From: Ctena decussata | Lineage: Eukaryota > Mollusca > Bivalvia > Lucinida > Lucinidae | Direction of reading: 5' to 3' | Length of the DNA: 64,000 nt | Assembly: GCA_963989385.1 (NCBI GenBank) | Contig: OZ022498.1 | Coordinates: 105,137,298-105,201,297 of the forward strand | Shown: positions 21,552 through 32,960 of the stretch, in pieces | Position numbering within the stretch: position 1 is the stretch's first letter | Layout: the number at the start of each line of letters is the position of its first letter | Notes under the pieces: model-generated | Databases searched by the model: none | Told to the model about the DNA's origin: nothing | The model's input: the letters and a program-made list of their open reading frames with translations, nothing else | Translations under genes and position numbers: made by a program

Positions 21552-23090
21552 GCTCCCAAGTCTCCCCAATCCCCTTTTTCTTTGAAAGTCTGTTACATGG
21601 ATTTGGATGACTCCATTTCTGTGTTTTAGGGGTTTCTGGTGCATGTTTCCACTTTTATTGTATTTTGTATAAATATTCCGTTCATCCTGACCAGACGCCG
21701 CATTATGGCATTATGCGGCGTCTGAACTGGGTCTACACTGTTCGCATATGTCGCCAAAACGGGTTACCAGTCTAAAAAGAGTTAATTACTCTACATATTA
21801 TGACAACTTGTAATCATCCAAAATTTTGATTGATATTTAATTTACTGGCAGGCCTTGATCGGATCATAGATGTTCGTCTGTAAAATCAGCGTGCCACTGC
21901 GTCGACGTTTAACAGGATCTGCTGTACATATGCGACCAATGACGACTCAGACCTATCTGCGCGTCTGTGCAGTCAGCCTGATACGACTTCGTTTTTGTTT
22001 CCAACAGATATCACTGACACATACGTTGCATGTATACACATAAGCATACGTTGCATGTATACACATAAGCATGCTGCATGCAAATTTATGCTGTTTCAGT
22101 TTTGGCATAATGTTCACACAATGTGCAAGAATCCCGTTTGTAGTTTAAGCTTTCCTCCTCCAGCGAGATTCGAACACGGACTGCTAGCTTATCAGGACAG
22201 CCCTTATGGGGCTCCCAACAGACTGGTACTGAAACCCTGTATATTCATTCAGTAGTACAAAATAGCCGAGTCAAATTGTGTGCCATACACTGGTAAAGCA
22301 ACCCTTAACGTCAGATAGCCTAAGAGCGCACTTCCAATGACAAATGCTGACATCACGTGTAATTTTCCATCATGACGGAGACGTTTAAACGGCTAGATCC
22401 CGCTTTGCGCTATTCTGCCCTACATTATGGGCTGACGATTTAGTTTGAGTGGCGCTATCACAAGCTGTTTCCAACCGATCAAAATGGAAGAAAAAAAATT
22501 CCCTGGCGGGGTATTGGCATTGAACAAATAGCTAATTCAGTATCAGCAAAACGAAAATATAAATAACACCACGTTTATTTATGCTTTCCAGACGAGAAAG
22601 AACGACATACATCGTCTTTTTGCCTAGATGTCCTAATGCAGCTAAAAAGTTGTCAGCGTCAAATCGACGCTGATGCAACGTCATGATGTAAATATGATGT
22701 TGCAACGATGTAGATACGGTTTTAATTCAATCCTGCAAATGGCGTCGTGTAAAATTTTACCTTACGGTGCGTGCCTTTAAGAAAGACTCGGATCAGCTTG
22801 CGCACCGGCGCAGACTGATCAGTCTTCCTGGTTTGATGCATATGTAAAGACTAAATTGGACTGAGTCTTTGCTCGTCGCTAATGTCCTAAACTCCCTGTT
22901 CGTGCGACGCAATTCGGCACCACAATCGATGCGATGTATACGTTTGAAATGACCCCTTACCTAGAACGCCCGATCTCAAATGTAGAATGTCAGCCTAGGT
23001 AAACTTTTAATGTCCAGTTCGAGATTGCGTCGGCGTTAGCGTCAGCTTCAGTGTCCGCGTCGGCGTCTGTGATCAGGCTAACCAATGTTA
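21552..23090. other. unassigned DNA with small repeat fragments
   Basis: Includes GACGCCGCATTATGG / ATGCGGCGTC hairpin words (21693-21725), a 26-bp tandem duplication of a TACGTTGCATGTATACACAT unit (22020-22071), and a GATCAG-rich fragment (22785-22875) related to the TGAGCC MITE. No gene was seen. Confidence 0.4.
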
Positions 23091-23278
23091 TATTTTTCCT
23101 TACCCGTGAATTATCACTGATTAACACATGATGTTGGAGGGCAGTTGTCGAAATATTCTTTCACGACGGCCAAACCGGGGTGCGGAATTTATTTTCGCAA
23201 TTGCCCGACAACACGTGTTAATCAGCAATAACTCAAGGGTAAGGTAAAATATTTATAAGGAAAAATATCTCGATTCTA
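23091..23278. repeat. GCTGATTAACACATG inverted-repeat element, copy 1
   Basis: Left CCTTACCCGTGAATTATCAC then TGATTAACACATG; right CACGTGTTAATCAGC then ACCCTTGAG-like inverted sequence. The core carries TTCACGACGGCC. A second copy is at 44678-44829, so it is a dispersed palindromic element. Confidence 0.75.
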
Positions 23279-23459
23279 ATATCATACAAAATGAAACTGC
23301 AAGTATATCGCGACGTTTTCTGAATGACCATTTTTGAGTCTGGTACTGTTCATGTGTAGCAATTGCCGGGTCATCCACCAAGTCAAGTAACCGGTCATCT
23401 ATCCAGATACTAACCGCGATCTCCGTTGCTTAACTTTGTGAAAGAGCCACCCACTTTTT

Positions 23460-25479
23460 CCTTTTTCCTTATTCGATTTTCAGGTTTATAGAGCTTTGCT
23501 AAACTGTGCAAAAGAAGATTCGCATATTGCACATTCATGATCAGTTTTACTTCTAAGAATAATGGTATAGATTTCCAAAGCTCAACGGTACAAACTGCGA
23601 ATAAGGAAAAAGGAAATTAACGAACAATTCCTTTTTCCTTATGCGATTTTCAGGCTCATAGAACTTTGCAGTTCTTTGCAATAGAAGATTCGCAAGTAGC
23701 ACATTCATGATCAGTTTACTTCTAAGAATAATGGTATCGATTTCCAAAGCTCAATGGTACAAACTGCGAGTAAGGAAAAAGGAAATGAACGAACAATTCC
23801 TTTTTCATTATTCGATTTTCAGGCTCATAGAACTTTGCAGATCTGTGCAATAGAAGATTCGCTTATAGCATTTACTTCTAAGAATAATGGTAAAGATTTC
23901 CAAAGCTCAACGGTAAAAACTGCGAATAAGGAGAAAGGAAATGAACGAAACATTCCTTTTTCCTTGCAGATCTGTGCAATAGAAGATTCGCATATAGCAC
24001 AGTCATGATCATTTTTACTTCGAAGAATAATGGTATAGATTTCAAAAGCTCAACGGTACAAACTGCGAATAAGGAAAAAAGAAACGAACGAATTCCTTTT
24101 TCCTTATTCGCTTTTCAGGCTGATAGAACGTTGCAGATCTGTGCAATAGAAGATTTGCATATAGCACATTCATCATCATTTTTACTTCTTAGAATAATGG
24201 TATAGATTCCCAAAGCTCAACGGTACAAACTGCGAATAAGGAAAAAGGAAATGAACGAACAATTTCTTTTTCCTTATTCGATTTACAGGCTCATAGAACT
24301 TTGCAGATCTGTGCAATAGAAGATTCGCATATAGCACAGTCATGATCAATTTACTTCTAAGAATAATGGTATAGATTTCCAAAGCTCAACGGTACAAACT
24401 GCGAATAAGGAAAAAGGAAATGAACGAACAATTTTTTTTTCCTTATTCGATTCTCAGGCTCATAGAACTTTGCAGATCTGTGCAATAGAAGATTCGCATA
24501 TAGCACATTCATGATCATTTTTACTTCTAAGAATAATGGTATAGATTTCCAAAGCTCAACTGTACAAACTGCGAATAAGGAGAAGGAAATGAACGAAAAA
24601 TTCCTTTTTCCTTATTCGATCTTCAGGCTCATAGAACTTTACAGATCTGTGCAATAGAAGATTCGCTTATAGCATTTACTTCTAAGAATAATGGTATAGA
24701 TTTCCAAAGCTCAACGGTAAAAACTGCGAATAAGGAGAAAGTAAATGAACGAAACATTCCTTTTTCCTTGCAGATCTGTGCAATAGAAGATTCGCATATA
24801 GCACAGTCATGATCATTTTTACTTCTAAGAATAATGGTATAGATTTCAAAAGCTCAACGGTACAAACTGCGAATAAGGAAAAAAGAAATGAACGAATTCC
24901 TTTTTCCTTATTCGCTTTTCAGGCTCATAGAACTTTGCAGATCTGTGCAATAGAAGATTTGCATATAGCACATTCATCATCATTTTACTTCTTAGAATAA
25001 TGGTATAGATTCCTAAAGCTCAACGGTACAAACTGCGAATAAGGAAAAAGGAAATGAACGAACAATTTCTTTTTCCTTATTCGATTTACAGGCTCATAGA
25101 ACTTTGCAGATCTGTGCAATAGAAGATTCGCATATAGCACAGTCATGATCAATTTACTTCTAAGAATAATGGTATAGATTTCCAAAGCTTAACGGTACAA
25201 ACTGCGAATAAGGAAAAAGGAAATGAACGAACAATTCCTTTTTCCTTATTCGATTCTCAGGCTCATAGAACTTTGCAGAGCTGTGCAATAGAAGATTCGC
25301 ATATAGCACATTCATGATCATTTTTACTTCTAAGAATAATGGTATAGATTTCCAAAGCTCAACTGTACAAACTGCGAATAAGGAGAAAGGAAATGAACGA
25401 AAAATTCCCTTTTCCTTATTCGATTTTCAGGCTCATAGAACTTTGCAGATCTGTGCAATAGAAGATTTGCATATAGCAC
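23460..25479. repeat. 170-bp satellite, block 1, with 804-bp higher-order repeat
   Basis: About twelve tandem monomers near 170 bp. Each has three parts: a dyad core (CGAATAAGGAAAAAGGAAAT inverted as CCTTTTTCCTTATTCG), a TCAGGCTCATAGAACTTTGC stretch, and TTCTAAGAATAATGGTATAG followed by CCAAAGCTCAACGGTACAAA. Variant monomers recur as a set: the shortened monomer with CCTTGCAGATC and the GCTTATAGCA variant occur at 23861 and again at 24665, an 804-bp spacing, and other diagnostic variants repeat at 803-804 bp. Small open frames (for example 24005-24205 and 24809-25000) are repeat artefacts in both directions, not genes. The array continues at 27515. Confidence 0.95.
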
Positions 25480-27514
25480 TGTTACGAAATGAATCAGATC
25501 GTCGACTATGTCGTTGAAATTCTTTTTAATCCTTGTAATCAGTAGGGCTACAGTTTTTAGGGTAACTGTGGTAGTAAAACATTTACGGAAATTGTGGCTA
25601 TTTGACATGAGTTGCATGATTTTAAGGTGATATGCATAGTATTTATAATCGTAAATTATTATTGAAATTTAAAGAGTAACTACACTTCAGGAACTGACTG
25701 AATCAGATCCCAAACCCTATCCCCAACATCAAAGGGAAAGACTGACAAAGACATCTCAACAAACAATAAATTACAAGTGATAAGCCGAGTTTAGACGTGT
25801 CTTCAAATTCAAAGTGGAATGTTATGAAATTATTAGTGCCTGGATTCAGTGTTAAGACCTGAGGGGTAAGATTTTATTATATTTGTTCAGAATAGTTTTG
25901 GCTAAGAATGAAAAATGTGACTTCTGATTGATATGGTATGATTAAAATGTATCGACTGATTTTGTTGATAATGATCATGCTGCGCATGGTATTTGTATAT
26001 TAGGAAGTTTTGTAAATTACGGAAATTCATGTTATTCATGTGACGTCAGTTGCATTCATGTTATTGCGACGTCAGCTCTTTTTATATTAGTTTCACGTAT
26101 ACGTGGCCTGATTTGTAATGGAACTAATTTACATACTCGTGACGTCAATTGACGTCATAGCATGTACCGCATTAAGTTTTTTTTCATAGGTTATGGTCGT
26201 CATGCGTTTGATTTGCCTTCACTAGATGACGTCATGATGTCAGATCAAACGTTATGATCCCAAATGTGTTAGAAACGCCTATTAAGCTATTCAAAGGATA
26301 TATTCTATGGCAAATGGTCATACGCTTAGTTTAAAGAAATGAATTAATACATATGCGAGTTAGATTTTTGGTAAATCAATTTAATGTAAAAAGGTCATTG
26401 TTTAGATCATTCATTTTTTATGTGGGGTATGTCATGGTGATACCTGTTGACGTCAGTATACTTCTTAACAATGTTTGACGTCAGATCCTTCGACGCACAT
26501 GCGTGGTGGGATCTACGTTTCTTCATTGGCGGAAGTGGTAAGCACAGTTTTGGCTTTACATCGTGAGCGGGAGTTGTGTCTAGTGACACGGCTGGCGTGT
26601 GCACGTTATGCTCGGTAATCTTCCTAGGGCGTTGTATGGTATTTCCAAGACAGGCCCAAGTCTTACGTATTGTTAGTATGTAGTTATAATATATTAAGTG
26701 TAAGTCCGTTATTTTTAGGCACTTCAAGTCCGGCAGTCAGCTGTTTGGGCTTAGAGCCACGTCTCACCTGGAGATTCTATTTACATCTCCAGGTTAATAC
26801 TAACCCGGGTAGAGGCAAAATCACAACGCCACGTGCTCAAGAGTCCTAGCCAAGGCGGGATGCACGTATACTAGGCGAAGTCGGCCGATGTTGTTGAGGT
26901 GATTGGCTGTTGAAAGTGTGGGACGGGGTGAACCAGTAGTGTTCGACCACTAAGGTATTTCCCATAATATATAGACTGGTCCCTGGTACGATCCAGGGAG
27001 CGACCAGTATATAAGTGCGCGCGCGATATGATATAAGTGGGTGTTTCCCATAAAATATGGACTGGCCCATGGTAGGATGCAGGGAGCGACCAGTTGAATT
27101 CAGTCGGCATAAGGTCTTATCTTTTGTGAGCTCAGTTAACGTTTTTCTTCTTTGTATTTTCCTTTAGTTCATGGCGCTGAGCCGAGTACGGTGTTGACGT
27201 CAGACGGTAATCTATTTGCGTATTGTGCGCAGATCGCTTACAGATTTGAAACAAACACCTTACTTTGGCCATCGGCATCAACTGATATGTGTTGTATATT
27301 ATTGTAGTTGTGACAGTTGTAAATTGTATTGTTTGTATATAGAATTTATATAACCATATATATAAACTTCAAAAATTCTGACGTTGTTAGGGATTCCTTG
27401 TTAATGTGATATACTGGTCGATAACCTTTTAATCGGAAGACACCCTCCGCCGTCCTGGCAACGTATAAGGCTCTACACCCGTGTCAACCGCGTGTAAAAC
27501 TTTCTGCGGAATAA
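25480..27514. mobile_element. 2.0-kb insertion in the satellite, LTR-like
   Basis: The satellite breaks at GCAC (25476-25479) and resumes with GCAC (27515-27518), a 4-bp target duplication. The insert begins TGTTACGAAATG and ends GCGGAATAA. It has no long frame. Near the right end are two copies of a segment of about 60 bp (TATTTCCCATAATATATAGA and TGTTTCCCATAAAATATGGA, each followed by CAGGGAGCGACCAG) and a TATA-like CAGTATATAAGTG at about 27007-27019, as in an LTR promoter. The 3' terminus does not end in CA, so a solo LTR is only the best guess. A 130-bp segment (25660-25790) recurs inverted at 58735-58870. Confidence 0.65.
26953..27098. promoter_or_regulatory. duplicated segment with TATA-like motif
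   Basis: Two imperfect tandem copies of TTTCCCATAAWATAT-GACTGG...CAGGGAGCGACCAG with TATATAAG between them. The layout is that of an enhancer duplication next to a TATA box in an LTR; function is inferred only. Confidence 0.4.
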
Positions 27515-28910
27515 GCACGTTCATGATCATTTAGACTTCAAAGAATAATGGTATAGATTTCCAAAGCTCAACGGTACAAACTGCGAATAAGAAAAAAGGA
27601 TATGAACTACAAAATCCTTTTACTTTATTCGATTTTCAGGCTCATAGAACTTTGCAGATCTGTGTAATAGAAGATTCGCATATAGCACATTCATGATCAT
27701 TTTTACTTCTAAGAATAATGGTATAGATTTCCAAAGCTCAACGGTACAAACTGCGAATAAGGAAAAAGGATATGAACTAAAATTCTTTTTTTTCCTTATT
27801 CGATTTTCAAACTCATAGACCTTTGCAGATCTGTGCAATAGAAGATTCGCATATAGCAAATTCATGATCATTTTTACTTCTAAGAATAATGGTATAGATT
27901 TCCAAAGCTCAACGGTACAAACTGCGAATAGGAAAAAGGAAATGAATGAAAAATTCCCTTTTCCTGATTCGATTTTCAGGCTCATAGAACTTGGTGGATC
28001 TGTGCAATAGAAGATTCGCATATAGCACATTCACGATCATTTTTAATTCTAAGAATAATGGTATAGATTTCCAAAAATCGACGATACAAACTGCGAATGA
28101 GGGAAAAGGAAGTGAACGAAAAATTCCCTTTTCCTTATTCGATTCTCAGGTTAATAGAACTTTGCAGATCTGTGCAATAGAAGATCCGCATATAGCAAAT
28201 ACTTAATCATTTTTACTTCTAAGAATAATGGTAAAGATTTCCAAAGCTCAACGGTACAAACTGCGAATAAGGAAAACGGAAATGAATGAAAAAATCCCTT
28301 TTCCTTATTCGATTTTCAGGCTCATAGAACTTTGCGGATCTGTGCAATAGAAGATTAGCATATAGCACATTCACGATCATTTCTAATTCTGAGAATAATG
28401 GTATAGATTTCCAAGCCTCAACGGTACAAACTGCGAATAAGGAAAAAGGAAATGAAGGAACAATTCCTTTTTCCATATGTGATTTTCAGACCCATAAGAT
28501 TTTGTGGATCTGTACATTAGAAGATTTGCATATTGCACATTCATGATCATTTTAACTTCTAAGACAAATGGTATAGATTTCCAAAGCTCAACGGTATAAA
28601 CTTCGAATAAGGAAAAAGGAAATGAGCTAAAAATTCCATTTTCCTTATTCGATTTTCAAACTCATAGATCTTTGCGGATCTGTGCAACAGAAGATTGACA
28701 TATGGCACATTCATGATCATTTTTACTTCTAAGAACAATGGTATAGATTTCCAAAGCTCAACGGTACAAACTGCGAATAAGGAAAAAGGAAATGAACTAA
28801 AAATTCCATTTTCCTTATTCGATTTTCAAACTCATAGATTTTTGCGGATCTGTGCAATAAAAGATTGGCATATAGCACATTCATGATCATTTTGAATTCT
28901 AAAAATAATG
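27515..28910. repeat. 170-bp satellite, block 2
   Basis: About eight monomers at very regular 169-171-bp spacing (CCAAAGCTCA at 27561, 27731, 27902, 28241, 28581, 28751). They are the same monomer as block 1 with more divergence. No higher-order period is evident here. Confidence 0.95.
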
Positions 28911-29777
28911 CGAGGGCTCAGTGCAAGACTGGTCTAACTCACTATTTTTCACAAATTCACTTTTTTGCTTGATGGTCAAATACACATTCTTTGAAAATAT
29001 TAAGATTCATGTTTTTGCAAAAAATGCTTTTATTCCGAATTTAAAAATAGTCTAGGAGCCAAATGAGCCAAATCTTTAGCGCAAGACTAGTCTAACTACA
29101 ATGAGACGAATTTGATTTTAAAGAGCATACTTTGGATAAATGGCTTAGTTTTCAGTTTTATAAATTTAGATACAAGTTCTTATAGTCTTTAACTGTTTGT
29201 AGGTCTAGGTACAGTGTTTTCTTAACACTTTAGTAAACAGTTTTTTGGTTGTAAAACATGGAATCTTTTCATTTCAAAATATTTTCCTCATTTTTCTTAG
29301 TGCAAGACTAGTCTATCTTGAGATAGACTAGTATTGTGCTAAGAAAAAGTGCATTTGAAGTTAGACTAGTTTTGCACTAACAAAAAAAGTTATATAAATT
29401 GTCCTTTTTTAAATGATTAAAGTTGTTAAATAGCTATTTCACAGCTCATGTTTATTGAGTTTTTGCCTTCAAACTGTAAAAATTGATAAAATTTGTTTTA
29501 TAATGCACTTATATTTTGCATTTGAAAAAAAGTCTATCTCAAGTTAGACTTGTCTTGCACTAAACTTTTCAGCGCAAAAGTGGTCTAAGTCACAAAAACC
29601 TAATTTAACAAAAATAGATTAATAAAATTGAATAATGTAAGCAGTTCTTCCCATATTTTATGTAAATGTGTCAAATTTGATATTAATATTTTGTTTATGT
29701 ACTATAATAATCAGTTTTTTGCCGCTCCTGAAAAGTTTCAAAATATTGAGTTAGACTAGTCTTGCACTAAGCCCTCG
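28911..29777. mobile_element. 867-bp foldback element with AGTGCAAGACTAGTCTAAC repeats, TSD AATG
   Basis: Ends CGAGGGCTCAGTGCAAGACT and (inverted) AGTCTTGCACTAAGCCCTCG agree at 19 of 20 bases. It interrupts a satellite monomer: AATG precedes it (28907-28910) and AATG follows (29778-29781), a clean 4-bp target duplication. At least four further copies of the GTGCAAGACTAGTCTA word occur inside in both orientations, including a central palindrome at about 29300-29345. There is no coding capacity. Confidence 0.9.
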
Positions 29778-29818
29778 AATGGTATAGATTTCCAATGCTC
29801 AACGGTACAAACTAGCAT
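29778..29818. repeat. satellite remnant after the insertion
   Basis: AATGGTATAGATTTCCAATG and CTCAACGGTACAAACT complete the interrupted monomer; the array ends here. Confidence 0.9.
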
Positions 29819-30195
29819 ATTTTGGCATTTTGAACAAAAAAATGTGATTTTTTTGACATAGTTATTCCCCTTTTTAACTTTGAGCATTGTAAGCCTATGG
29901 AACCTTGTGAACAAAATATCTCGAGAACCCCTGACACGAGGATCATTTTTTTGCAGGAAGATATTACCCAAAGTGTAAATGACCTGATTAACTTTTGAAA
30001 AAAAAATCGTAAATGTTTGTCCAAGTTAAGCCCCTTTTTCGACTTAGTGCATTAAAGTCTATGGTACAAAGGTATAAACCTTCTTTAAAGACAAGCATAT
30101 GATTGGGGGCATAGGGTTTCATAAACACATTTTCTAGTTGTTGTTTTTTCTGACCCTGACAACCAACCAACCAATAAAACATATTATACAATGTA
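29819..30195. other. unassigned AT-rich DNA
   Basis: Nothing was recognised. Confidence 0.3.
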
Positions 30196-30426
30196 TGAGC
30201 CACGGCACGAGGAAACCAGCAAAGTGGTTTTTGCGTGCAGCGCAGACTCAGATCAGTCCGGGCATCCGCCCAGTTTGATCGGAGTCTCTGCTATCCGCAT
30301 GGAGGTAGCTTAGACTCTTAACTACCCTTTAAGAGCAAAGCGAAGATCCTGATCAGACTGGACGGATGCCCAGGCTGATGTGCTGGGCGTACAACCACAT
30401 TATTGGTTTTCTTGTGTTGCGGCTCT
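30196..30426. mobile_element. TGAGCC MITE upstream of the ankyrin/SOCS-box gene
   Basis: Left end TGAGCCACGGCACGAGGAAA and right end TTTTCTTGTGTTGCGGCTC are inverted. The subterminal CAGATCAGTCCGGGCATCCG is inverted as CAGACTGGACGGATGCCCAG. A second copy lies just downstream of the gene (32728-32960). Confidence 0.8.
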
Positions 30427-30978
30427 GTTATATTAGTAGCAACGCCTTTTATACCAATGTGGTGAATCAGCAGACTAATGACGGCAAAACTGTGGAATTT
30501 GTGAATATACAATAAGCGTATGCAGTATTGGTCAAGTGCCAGTGGCACTGGTATATCGTCTGTGTGCATTTCATTTCTTGTAACAATGTTCCTCCCGCTC
30601 TTCAGCGGAACGTATTCATGGCCGCAGTACGGGACAGCATGGTATATCTTCTCCTCGGTAACAAAGATGTGTTCTCTGAAGATCATTTTACACCAATTTC
30701 ATTCTTTTGTGTTTATTTTATAATGAACTGTACGCGGTACAAAACCTGTTAGGGCGTAATGATGAGCATAAGAGCTGTTCATATATCTTTCAATTTACGC
30801 TTTGCCTCGTGTTGCCGATATATCGATCATTTTCAAACATCGTATACACATTAAATGTGTTTTATCTAATTTAAGAGCACACAATACGTCAAGTGAGTAA
30901 GGGTATTTAATGTTGAATGTTCCCAAACGACTGACACAAATGATTATGTGCCGACTGTAAAATTATTAGACAGAGAAA
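30427..30978. other. 5' flank of the ankyrin/SOCS-box gene
   Basis: Holds the presumed promoter and 5' UTR. No clear TATA box or other element was recognised. Confidence 0.35.
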
Positions 30979-32730
30979 ATGTCAGTTAGAGACATAATCA
31001 AAGACTTAGTGACTGGCCAGTATTCGTCCGATTTGGATTACATCCATACTAAGTTTTCATTTAGGACTGTATTTTATAGATCCAGTTTCTCTTGTTGTTG
31101 TTGTAGTTGCGCCTTCGAACACGAGTATTTGGAGTATATATCAGACGAGGGACAAATTAACGAAGAAATATTTGCAAAAATTATTAAAAGCATTGAAGAT
31201 GGAATGTGCCCACATGTTGCCCAAGCAACGCCAGATAAGGTGAGAGAGACGGGTATCTATGCTATTCATATCGCGGCTGCAGTCGGAACGAAAACAGCAC
31301 TTCTACGTCACATAGATGATTACAAAGAAGTGAAAGGAGAAATATTTCAGCTAGAACCATACATGATTGCGGCACTGAAAAGTAACCACAAGTCTTTAGG
31401 GTTGTACTGTGATGGATTCAGAAAAATATACCACCCGACCACAGTGAGAGGTTTAAAATTTCTTCATGCCAGCAGAACTGAAAAGTTAAGTTATAAAGTT
31501 AATATTGAAATGACGTCCCTTCTTGAATTTTGTGTGCAGAAAAACAAGTCTGCTTTACTGAAAAGCGTTCTGCTTCCTCATATTACACACTTTTATATGC
31601 AAAGAGCTTATTGTCAAGTTTACCAGAGGAACCTAATAGCACTTCGTGATGAATTACTAAATTATGATATAAACTCATTGAATTTCCGCCTCGATGCAGG
31701 CGAATCATTTGACGCACCGGCATGTGTAGAACCTGCCATATTATGCAATGAACCAGATGTTTTGACTAAAGTTTTGAAGTTCACAGATTCCAATCGCTTA
31801 AACCCATTTGTTCGGTCTATTTACGCTTCATCTTGTTATGTTTTGGAAAGAACTGAATGTCTGAACATATTGCAGAAACAGAACATTGTTGAATCAACGT
31901 ATGAAATGTCTGTTCCAAGCAGTATATCGCATTCATTGTATTTAATGCAGTTTTACAAAGAACGGAGAGCGGAACTGAATAATGTTTTACGGAACCTTCC
32001 AAACGTTGGACAAGCAATTAACTTACCGGTACATGAAGGCGATGAGCTGTCACCTGTCATACCTACTATGCCAGCTTTGCACTCATATATAACTTCTTAC
32101 CGATACATTGATCCAGAAATTGTGAAAACCCTTCTTGATCTTGGGGCCGACGTTGATATTCAAGATTCAAAAGGTAATACCGCGCTAATTTGCCTGCTTA
32201 AGCGGGGATGGTGGATACATACAGGCTTCCGAGAAACCCTTGAGATGATCTTATTCGAAAATCCAAGCTGTTGTTTAAATGAAAACGCATTGAAATTCGG
32301 ACTAAAATTTGATGTTTATATGCAGAGCAACTGGCAGTTGCAGTTAGAAAACATGGAAGGAGACTACATAATGAGTTGTGAGGAATATTCCTTATTCAGT
32401 TATACATGTAAAGATGTGGAAAATTATGCTCTAAATTTTACATTGCCGTTACTAATAGAATGTGGGCTTCCTACGACGCATGAATTTCTTCTCGAAGTTT
32501 TGGAGGCGTCTTTGCATCCTACAGAACTAGCGTACATACGGAAATGCCTAGCAGCTCCCCGAAGTTTGAAACTAATGTGCCGTGATGTTATAAGACAATA
32601 TTATAAGGGAAGATGCTTACACAACTTTTTAGAAATTTCCATTATTGCAGCTAGTATAAAAGATTATATTCTTTTGCGATCGGAGCTGCTGTTCATTTAC
32701 AAATTCAATGTGACGACTTCCCAAAAATGA
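30979..32730 (+). CDS. intronless ankyrin-repeat/SOCS-box protein (ASB-like)
   Basis: An uninterrupted 583-codon frame, the longest in the window. Ankyrin-like units are visible at residues about 89-112 (ETGIYAIHIAAAVGT) and 378-410 (VKTLLDLGADVDIQDSKGNT). The long middle is helical and ankyrin-like in spacing but diverged. The C-terminus (about 526-566) has a SOCS BC box, PRSLKLMCRDVIR, which in this family binds elongin B/C to build a Cul5 ubiquitin ligase; ankyrin repeats select the substrate. The Cul5 box is weak: the usual LPxP-like motif reads ISIIAASI before KDYIL. A run of five Cys among six residues lies at 39-44. The gene sits between two MITE copies, and its TGA is the first three bases of the downstream one; a possible AATAAA follows at 32986. 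Being intronless it may be a retrogene or belong to an expanded single-exon family. The BC-box call is firm; ligase activity is inference. Confidence 0.85.
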   Translation: MSVRDIIKDLVTGQYSSDLDYIHTKFSFRTVFYRSSFSCCCCSCAFEHEYLEYISDEGQINEEIFAKIIKSIEDGMCPHVAQATPDKVRETGIYAIHIAAAVGTKTALLRHIDDYKEVKGEIFQLEPYMIAALKSNHKSLGLYCDGFRKIYHPTTVRGLKFLHASRTEKLSYKVNIEMTSLLEFCVQKNKSALLKSVLLPHITHFYMQRAYCQVYQRNLIALRDELLNYDINSLNFRLDAGESFDAPACVEPAILCNEPDVLTKVLKFTDSNRLNPFVRSIYASSCYVLERTECLNILQKQNIVESTYEMSVPSSISHSLYLMQFYKERRAELNNVLRNLPNVGQAINLPVHEGDELSPVIPTMPALHSYITSYRYIDPEIVKTLLDLGADVDIQDSKGNTALICLLKRGWWIHTGFRETLEMILFENPSCCLNENALKFGLKFDVYMQSNWQLQLENMEGDYIMSCEEYSLFSYTCKDVENYALNFTLPLLIECGLPTTHEFLLEVLEASLHPTELAYIRKCLAAPRSLKLMCRDVIRQYYKGRCLHNFLEISIIAASIKDYILLRSELLFIYKFNVTTSQK

Positions 32731-32960
32731 GCCGCGACGCGAGAAAACCAACAAAGTGGCATGTGCGCCTAGCAAACATTTAGATCAGCCTGGGCAGCCG
32801 CCCAGTCTGATCAGTCTTCACTGTCCGCATGGAGCTAACAGACCCTTAGTTAGCTACCCTTAAAGCGCACAACTAAGACTCAGATCAGCCTTGGCGGCTG
32901 ATCTGAGTCTTCGCTGGGCGCACCTACCACTTTGTTGCACTAACGACAGCACGTCGCTGT
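32728..32960. mobile_element. TGAGCC MITE at the 3' end of the ankyrin/SOCS-box gene
   Basis: It starts TGAGCCGCGACGCGAGAAAA and ends with inverted sequence (CCACTTTGTTGC). The inner CAGATCAGCC words are inverted, and it matches 30196-30426. Its first TGA is the in-frame stop of the gene, so the insertion probably truncated or replaced the original 3' end. Confidence 0.8.

Noticed and set aside
22141..22220. tRNA-like B box (GTTCGAATCTC, minus strand)
   Set aside because: No matching A box spacing or cloverleaf could be drawn.
23460..25479. CRISPR-like regular repeats or a family of small proteins
   Set aside because: Monomers are contiguous without unique spacers, the DNA is eukaryotic, and the frames occur in both strands as repeat by-products.
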